Source of the DNA: Kitasatospora sp. MMS16-BH015
Lineage (GTDB): Bacteria > Actinomycetota > Actinomycetes > Streptomycetales > Streptomycetaceae
Assembly (NCBI RefSeq): GCF_002943525.1
Contig: NZ_CP025394.1
Span: 558,001-622,000 of the forward strand
Direction of reading: 5' to 3'
Length of the DNA stretch: 64,000 nt
Shown in pieces: positions 59,066 through 64,000 of the stretch (its first letter is position 1; every line of letters begins with the position of its first letter). The notes under the pieces were generated by a model, which did no database searches, was not told where the DNA came from, and saw only the letters and a program-made list of their open reading frames with translations. The position numbers were made by a program, and so were the translations under genes.

Positions 59066-61213
59066 CTAACCCTCTGCGGCCAGCCGGAGTTGCTCCTCCT
59101 CGACAATCCGCACCGCCAGCGAGCGCTCCGAAACGTCCACCGCCTCGGGCGAGTTCTCGGCCACCTCGCTTCGGCGGGCGTAGGCGTCGAAGAGGCGCGA
59201 CTTGCCCCGCAGCATCTCCACCATCCGCTGGTCCACGCTGTCCTCGGCGAGCAGCCGGTGCACCTGCACCCGCCGCACCTGCCCCATCCGGTGGGCCCGG
59301 GCCACGGCCTGGCTCTCCAGGGTGGGCTTCACCTGGGGTTCGCAGATGATCACCACCGAGGCCGCCTGCATGTTGAGCCCCACCCCACCGGCCTGGATCT
59401 GACTGAGCAGCACCGCGTGGCCGGCCACCGCCGAGTACTCGTCCACCACCTCCTGCCGCCGCTCGGCCGGCATGCCGCCGTCGATCGGCCCGAACACCCG
59501 CTGCTTCAAGCCCTCTTGGACAGTGGCGAGCACCTCGCGGAAGTACGAGAAGACCACCACCTTGAGCCCGTTCGCCTCGGCCTCGGCGACGATCTCGGCC
59601 AGCCGCTCCAGCTTCGCGGAGGTCTTGGGCTCCGCGTACCCGGCCCGCCGCATCGCCATGAAGTTGCCGGCCGCCACGGCCGTCCGGTACGCGGCGGCGT
59701 CCCCGGCCGAGAACTCCTCCCACTCGTCCACCTGCACCGTCTCGGGCAGCTCGGTGAGCACGTCCCGCTGGTTGCGCCGCAGGTACACCGGGGCCACGGC
59801 CTTGCGGAACGCGTCCGGACCCACCGCCCCGACGCCGTGGTGGAGTCGGGGCAGCAGCTCGGGCTGGAGGTGGGCCACCAGACTGCGGAACTCCTCGACC
59901 CGGTTCTCCATCGGCGTGCCGGTCAGGAACAGCACCCGGTCGACCCGGCCGGCCCAATGGGCCACGGCCTGCGCGCGTCGGGTGGCGGGGTTCTTGACGT
60001 AGTGGGCCTCGTCCACCACGACCTGTCCGACCGCCAGATCGGCCGGCACCGCCAGCCGCCGCAGCCCGTCGAAGGTCGCCACCAGCACCCCGCCCCCAGT
60101 CGACCACGCGGCGAGCGCGGCGGACCGCTCCGGCCCGTGGTACCGGTACGCCCGCAGGGAGCTGCGCGCCTCGACCTCCCGCACCCAGTTGACCAGCACG
60201 CTGGCCGGGCAGACCACCAGGAAGTGCCGACCGCCGGCCGCCTTGAGGTGGCTCAGTACGGCCACGGCCTGCACGGTCTTGCCGAGACCCATCTCGTCGC
60301 CGAGGATCGCCCGCCGCTGCGCCAACGCGAACCGGGCCCCGAACGCCTGGTACCCGCGCAGCGAGATGCCCCGCAACTCGTCGGTCAGCGGCTCGGCTTG
60401 GACTCGCTGCACCAGGTCGTCGGGGAGGAAGCCGGCGGCGGCGGTGTAGTCCGCGCGACCGTCCGAGACCAACTCGCCCAGCACGCCGTAGAAGTCGGCC
60501 GACCGGGTCTCGAACTCCAGCCAGAGCGAGTCCCCTTGGGCCGGCGGACGGAGCAGGTCCACCACGGTCTGGTCGAAGGCCAGCGACACCTGCTGCTCCG
60601 CCGCCTCCGCCAGCAGCTCGGTCAGCGCCCCGACCGCCTCGGCGGCCTCCGCCCGGCCGCGCTTGCCGGCGAACAGGCCGCGCAGCACACCCCCGGCCGG
60701 GCGGGCGGCCGTGGTCAGCGGGCTGAGCTCCTCGCTCAGCAGGGCGGCGGCCTTCCGGGCCCGGGTGGCCTCCGGCCCGGCGGCGACCAGCCGGGCGAGG
60801 GCACTCAGCAGCGCGGTGCTCTCCTCGTCCCGCCGGTCGGGGTCGACCCGCACGGCCACGGTCTGCCCGACGGCCTCGGCCAGCTGCCGGGCGGCGGCGA
60901 GCGCCTGGTCGGCGCTGACCTGGCCGATCCCGGGCACCAGGCGCAGGTCGTACCCGGAGGCCTCCAGCACCTGCCGGACGGTCCGGTACCCGGCCTGTTC
61001 CAGCGCCGCGACCCGCAGCCGCCCGTCGGTCACGTCCTTGAGCCGGGCCACCGGGAGGGCTGCCAGCTCCTGGCCGACCAGCCGGTCGCGCAGCGCGGCG
61101 GCGCCCTGCCGCACCTGCACCACCGCCGCCTCGTGCTCGGCGAGCACGGCCTGCGCCGAGGCGAGCAGCCGCTCGGCCTCCGCCAGGACGGCCTTGGGCT
61201 TCCGCTCCCCCAC
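59066..61213 (-). CDS. SNF2-family DEAD/DEAH-box helicase with N-terminal helix-hairpin-helix region
   Basis: A 715-residue ATPase. Residues about 1-120 are helical with an HhH-like segment (SGYDLRLVPGIGQVSADQAL) that may bind DNA. The SNF2 motor follows: GDEMGLGKTVQAVAVL (Walker A), VVCPASVLVNW, VVVDEAHYVKNP (Walker B), FLTGTPMENRVEE, VVVFSYFREV, QIQAGGVGLNMQAASVVI and ARAHRMGQ. Such proteins translocate along DNA and remodel bound proteins. GTG 61213 has GGGAG 5 nt upstream. It is divergent from the MarR gene and unlinked to a restriction or defence partner here. Confidence 0.92.
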   Translation of the reverse strand: MGERKPKAVLAEAERLLASAQAVLAEHEAAVVQVRQGAAALRDRLVGQELAALPVARLKDVTDGRLRVAALEQAGYRTVRQVLEASGYDLRLVPGIGQVSADQALAAARQLAEAVGQTVAVRVDPDRRDEESTALLSALARLVAAGPEATRARKAAALLSEELSPLTTAARPAGGVLRGLFAGKRGRAEAAEAVGALTELLAEAAEQQVSLAFDQTVVDLLRPPAQGDSLWLEFETRSADFYGVLGELVSDGRADYTAAAGFLPDDLVQRVQAEPLTDELRGISLRGYQAFGARFALAQRRAILGDEMGLGKTVQAVAVLSHLKAAGGRHFLVVCPASVLVNWVREVEARSSLRAYRYHGPERSAALAAWSTGGGVLVATFDGLRRLAVPADLAVGQVVVDEAHYVKNPATRRAQAVAHWAGRVDRVLFLTGTPMENRVEEFRSLVAHLQPELLPRLHHGVGAVGPDAFRKAVAPVYLRRNQRDVLTELPETVQVDEWEEFSAGDAAAYRTAVAAGNFMAMRRAGYAEPKTSAKLERLAEIVAEAEANGLKVVVFSYFREVLATVQEGLKQRVFGPIDGGMPAERRQEVVDEYSAVAGHAVLLSQIQAGGVGLNMQAASVVIICEPQVKPTLESQAVARAHRMGQVRRVQVHRLLAEDSVDQRMVEMLRGKSRLFDAYARRSEVAENSPEAVDVSERSLAVRIVEEEQLRLAAEG

Positions 61214-61292
61214 TGGTTCTCCCGTCGCAGTCGATCATGCTCCCGATCCGGAGCCCGCCCATGATTCCACCGAAGTACCGATGCCACCGGGG

Positions 61293-61321
61293 CTGTCAGG
61301 TCGAACTGATAAGTCTAGACT
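61293..61321 (+). promoter_or_regulatory. Promoter and MarR operator of the MFS efflux operon
   Basis: CTGTCA (61293-61298) and TAGACT (61316-61321) are 17 nt apart. The perfect 10-bp palindrome AGTCTAGACT (61312-61321) covers the -10 box, an ideal repressor site. Transcription should begin at about 61328, next to ATG 61329. Confidence 0.55.
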
Positions 61322-61328
61322 GATGACC

Positions 61329-61811
61329 ATGGCAGACTCCCCCGACCAGACCGGCCCCGCCTCCACCACCGCCACCGCCTCCCCCGAGGGGGCGGCCGAG
61401 CTGGCGGCCGACCTGCGGGCCTGCCTCGGCCCGCTGGTCAGGCGGCTGCGCCAGCTGAAGCCGGACGACGAGCTCACCCTCTCGCAGACCTCGGTGCTCG
61501 CCCGGCTCGACCGGGAGGGGCCGGCCACCTCGGCCGAGCTCGCAGCCGGGGAGCGGATCCGGCCGCAGTCGATGGGGGCGATCGTCTCCGCGCTCGGCGA
61601 GCACGGGATGGTGGCCCGCTCGGCGGACCCGACCGACGGCCGGCGGGTGCTGATCTCGCTGACCGAGGCCGGCCGGGAGCGGCTGCGCGGCACCCGGGCC
61701 GAGCGCGGCCGCCGCCTCACCGAGGCCATCGCCGAGGAGCTCTCACCCGAGGAGCAGCGGCAACTCGCCGCCGCGATCCCCCTGTTGGAGAGGATCACCC
61801 GCCGTGTCTGA
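61329..61811 (+). CDS. MarR-family transcriptional regulator
   Basis: A 160-residue winged-helix protein: LTLSQTSVLARLDREGP, TSAELAAGERIRPQSMGAIV (recognition helix) and the wing ADPTDGRRVLISL. ATG 61329 was chosen because the -10 box at 61316-61321 predicts a leaderless transcript starting there; ATG 61323 would lie upstream of the start site. It overlaps the MFS gene by 8 nt and probably represses both until an exported compound binds. Confidence 0.92.
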   Translation: MADSPDQTGPASTTATASPEGAAELAADLRACLGPLVRRLRQLKPDDELTLSQTSVLARLDREGPATSAELAAGERIRPQSMGAIVSALGEHGMVARSADPTDGRRVLISLTEAGRERLRGTRAERGRRLTEAIAEELSPEEQRQLAAAIPLLERITRRV

Positions 61812-63513
61812 GCAGACCGGGGAAGCCACCGTCCGCACCGGCAGCACCGCCTCCGGCGCCGGGCACACCGACCGCTACAAGTGGCTCGCGCTCTCCAACA
61901 CCTCGCTCGGGATGTTCATGGCCACGGTGGACGCCTCTATCGTGATCATCTCGCTGCCCGCCATCTTCCGCGGCATCCACCTGGACCCGTTCGCCCCCGG
62001 CAACATCGGCTTCCTGCTCTGGATGATCATGGGCTACCTGCTGGTGACCGCCGTCCTGGTGGTCACCCTCGGCCGCCTGGGCGATCTGGTCGGCCGGGTC
62101 CGGATCTACAACCTGGGCTTCGTGGTCTTCACCCTCGCCTCGGTCGCGCTCTCCTTCGACCCGCTGCTCGGCGCGGCGGGCGCGCTCTGGCTGATCGGCT
62201 GGCGGGCGGTGCAGGCCCTCGGCGGTTCGATGCTGATGGCCAACTCGGCCGCCATCCTGACCGACGCCTTCCCGGCCCGCCAGCGCGGCATGGCCCTCGG
62301 GGTCAACCAGATCGCCGGTCTCTCCGGCCAGTTCGTCGGCCTGGTGCTCGGCGGGCTGCTCTCCGCCTGGGACTGGCGCGCGGTGTTCTGGATCAACGTG
62401 CCGTTCGGCATCCTGGGCACCGTCTGGGCCTACCGCTCGCTGCGCGAGGTGGCCACCCGCGGGCGGGTGAGGATCGACTGGTGGGGCAACCTGACCTTCG
62501 CGGGCGGCGTCGGCCTGCTGCTGGTCTCGATCACCTACGGCATCCAGCCGTACGCCGGGCACACCATGGGCTGGACCAGCCCCCGGGTGCTCGCCGGGCT
62601 CGCCGGCGGCGTGCTGCTGCTGATCGCCTTCGGCCTGATCGAGACCCGGGCCGAGCAGCCGATGTTCCGGCTCGCGCTCTTCCGCAACCGCGCCTTCGCC
62701 TCGGGCAACCTGGCCGCACTGCTCGCCTCGGTGGCCCGGGGCGGGCTCCAGTTCATGCTGATCATCTGGCTCCAGGGCATCTGGCTTCCGCTGCACGGCT
62801 ACGACTACGCCGACACCCCGCTCTGGGCGGGCGTCTTCCTGCTGCCGCTGACCTTCGGCTTCCTGCTGGCCGGCCCGCTCTGCGGCCACCTCTCCGACCG
62901 GTACGGCGTCCGCTATTTCACCACCGGCGGGCTGCTGGTCTTCGCGGCGAGCTTCGTCGGCCTGATGCTGCTGCCGATCGCCTTCCCCTACTGGGCCTTC
63001 GCCCTGCTGCTCGCGCTCAACGGCCTGGGCTCGGGCATGTTCTCCGCGCCCAACACCTCCGCCATCATGAGCAGCGTGCCGCCGGCCGACCGGGGCGCCG
63101 CCTCCGGCATGCGCTCGACCTTCCAGAACTCGGGCATGTCGCTCTCGATCGGCATCTTCTTCTCGCTGCTCATCGCGGGCCTGGCCCGCCGGCTGCCCGG
63201 CGCACTGGAGTCCGGCCTCACCGCCCAGGGCGTGCCCGGCCCGCTGGCTCACCAGGTGGCCGGGCTGCCGCCGGTCTCCACCGTCTTCTCGGCCTTCCTC
63301 GGCGCGAATCCGGTGCAGACCCTGCTCGGCCCGAGCGATGTGCTGCCCACCCTCACCCCGCAGCAGGGCGCGGTGCTGACCGGCCGGGAGTTCTTCCCGC
63401 ACCTGATCTCCGCGCCCTTCCACCAGGGCCTGGTGATCGTCTTCGCGGCCGCCACCGCGATGTCCCTGCTCGCGGCGGCGGCCTCCCTCCTCCGGCCCTC
63501 CCACACCAACTGA
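61804..63513 (+). CDS. MFS transporter, DHA2 (EmrB/QacA) drug exporter
   Basis: A 569-residue protein with about 14 transmembrane helices. DHA2 landmarks are FMATVDASIVIISLPAIFRG, LGRLGDLVGRVRIYN (motif A), QIAGLSGQFVGLVLGGLL (motif C region) and WRAVFWINVPFGILG. It should expel a hydrophobic drug or metabolite in exchange for protons. GTG 61804 lies within the MarR gene end, so the two are one operon. It is convergent with the GH3 gene. Confidence 0.93.
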   Translation: MSEQTGEATVRTGSTASGAGHTDRYKWLALSNTSLGMFMATVDASIVIISLPAIFRGIHLDPFAPGNIGFLLWMIMGYLLVTAVLVVTLGRLGDLVGRVRIYNLGFVVFTLASVALSFDPLLGAAGALWLIGWRAVQALGGSMLMANSAAILTDAFPARQRGMALGVNQIAGLSGQFVGLVLGGLLSAWDWRAVFWINVPFGILGTVWAYRSLREVATRGRVRIDWWGNLTFAGGVGLLLVSITYGIQPYAGHTMGWTSPRVLAGLAGGVLLLIAFGLIETRAEQPMFRLALFRNRAFASGNLAALLASVARGGLQFMLIIWLQGIWLPLHGYDYADTPLWAGVFLLPLTFGFLLAGPLCGHLSDRYGVRYFTTGGLLVFAASFVGLMLLPIAFPYWAFALLLALNGLGSGMFSAPNTSAIMSSVPPADRGAASGMRSTFQNSGMSLSIGIFFSLLIAGLARRLPGALESGLTAQGVPGPLAHQVAGLPPVSTVFSAFLGANPVQTLLGPSDVLPTLTPQQGAVLTGREFFPHLISAPFHQGLVIVFAAATAMSLLAAAASLLRPSHTN

Positions 63514-63521
63514 CCAGCCCG

Positions 63522-64000
63522 TCAGGGCTGCTGCGGCACCACCAGGGCCAGCGCCAACGGACGCTCGCCCGCGTTCGGGCCGGCCTCGACGGTGTGCACG
63601 CCGGGGTTGGTCCGCCAGGCGTGCGCGGCGGCGTCCCAGCTCTGCACGGCCCGGCGCGGCACGGTGATCCGCGCGGTGGCCGGTGCGCCGGCCGCCGCCT
63701 CGACCACGGCGAAGCCCGCCAGCTGGCGGTCCGGGCGGCTGCGGTCGGAGCCGTCGGTGGCCAGGTACACCTGCACCACCTCCCGCCCGGCCCGCTCACC
63801 GGTGTTGCGCACCCGGACGGTCACCTCCGCCAGCGCCTCGCCGCCGCCCTCGGCCAGCCGCGCCTCCAGGCCCTCGTACGACCAGCTGGTGTAGCCGCTG
63901 CCCGCGCCGAACCAGTACGCGGGCGCCGCGCCGGCCCGTCGCTGCCAGGCCCGGTAGCCGATGAACAGGCCCTCGCTGTAGTCGAGTTGCCCATTGGTCG
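63522..64000 (-). CDS. Glycoside hydrolase family 3 beta-glucosidase-like protein (5' part outside window)
   Basis: The C-terminal 158 codons are visible; the frame stays open to the right edge. DYSEGLFIGYRAWQ followed by YWFGAGSGYTSW and a fibronectin III-like end (VTVRVRNTGERAGREVVQVYL, RQLAGFAVVE) is the classical C-terminus of GH3 beta-glucosidases. The nucleophile lies outside the window. It would release terminal beta-linked glucose or a related sugar. Gene start and any signal peptide cannot be judged. Confidence 0.9.
   Translation of the reverse strand, partial: TNGQLDYSEGLFIGYRAWQRRAGAAPAYWFGAGSGYTSWSYEGLEARLAEGGGEALAEVTVRVRNTGERAGREVVQVYLATDGSDRSRPDRQLAGFAVVEAAAGAPATARITVPRRAVQSWDAAAHAWRTNPGVHTVEAGPNAGERPLALALVVPQQP

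Noticed and set aside
55678..59106. Long minus-strand open frame opposite the TetR and FAD oxidase genes
   Set aside because: Gly/Ala/Val-rich composition without motifs; the plus-strand genes account for the coding bias.

Overview
The window is very GC-rich with strong G/C bias at third codon positions, and it carries SSI-family inhibitor, CstR/CsoR-like operator, mycothiol-dependent isomerase, NdgR-like IclR, clpP3/clpP4/popR and DUF4253/DUF6183-type genes. Together these point to a Streptomycetaceae chromosome (Streptomyces or Kitasatospora). I see no rRNA, tRNA, CRISPR array, insertion sequence or prophage.

Layout. 1-5.7 kb: end of an acyl-CoA synthetase-like gene, a degenerate subtilisin-inhibitor-like secreted protein, a secreted GH27 alpha-galactosidase with a ricin-type lectin domain, a polysaccharide-deacetylase lipoprotein and a methyltransferase. 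5.7-13.2 kb: a MerR-PP2C fusion and an HSP90 gene translationally coupled to a giant TPR protein, behind a TPR-like gene. 13.5-15.7 kb: CapA-like lipoprotein and aldo/keto reductase. 15.7-27.9 kb: an accessory-looking stretch with gene remnants, a macrodomain protein, a TPR protein, a membrane-anchored Mrr-like nuclease, small hypotheticals, a PAF-acetylhydrolase-like membrane protein divergent from a two-component system, and a NUDIX enzyme. 28-30.2 kb: a MarR-ABC exporter operon with a leaderless start.

30.3-37.9 kb is a vitamin B12 block: CbiZ amidohydrolase, a cobalamin riboswitch, a BtuFCD-like importer, and the B12-independent methionine synthase metE under a second cobalamin riboswitch. 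37.9-40.4 kb is a sulfane-sulfur block: a persulfide-dioxygenase/rhodanese protein divergent from a TauE/SafE exporter, with two CsoR/CstR-like palindromes between them. 40.5-46.8 kb: an N-terminally truncated phospholipase C gene, a secreted GH59 galactocerebrosidase-like enzyme with lectin domain, a membrane protein with a structured leader, a mycothiol-dependent isomerase and an IclR regulator.

46.8-49.1 kb is the clpP3-clpP4/popR locus, including matches to the PopR operator and an alanine-ended PopR. 49.2-59 kb: an amidohydrolase plus oligopeptide-type ABC importer operon (every ABC junction overlaps by 4 nt), a divergent TetR regulator and a FAD amine-oxidase-like gene; the TetR operator sequence recurs upstream of the oxidase. 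59-64 kb: SNF2-type helicase, a MarR-MFS efflux operon with a probable leaderless start, and the 3' end of a GH3 beta-glucosidase.

The strongest candidates for follow-up are the HSP90/TPR operon, the MerR-PP2C gene with an internal ribosome-binding site and an 8-bp tandem repeat upstream, the structured leader that pairs with the ribosome-binding site before the 44.29 kb gene, and the TetR operator pair with three 12-bp-phased GTTGACA repeats. All assignments come from reading the sequence and from family knowledge; no database search was run.
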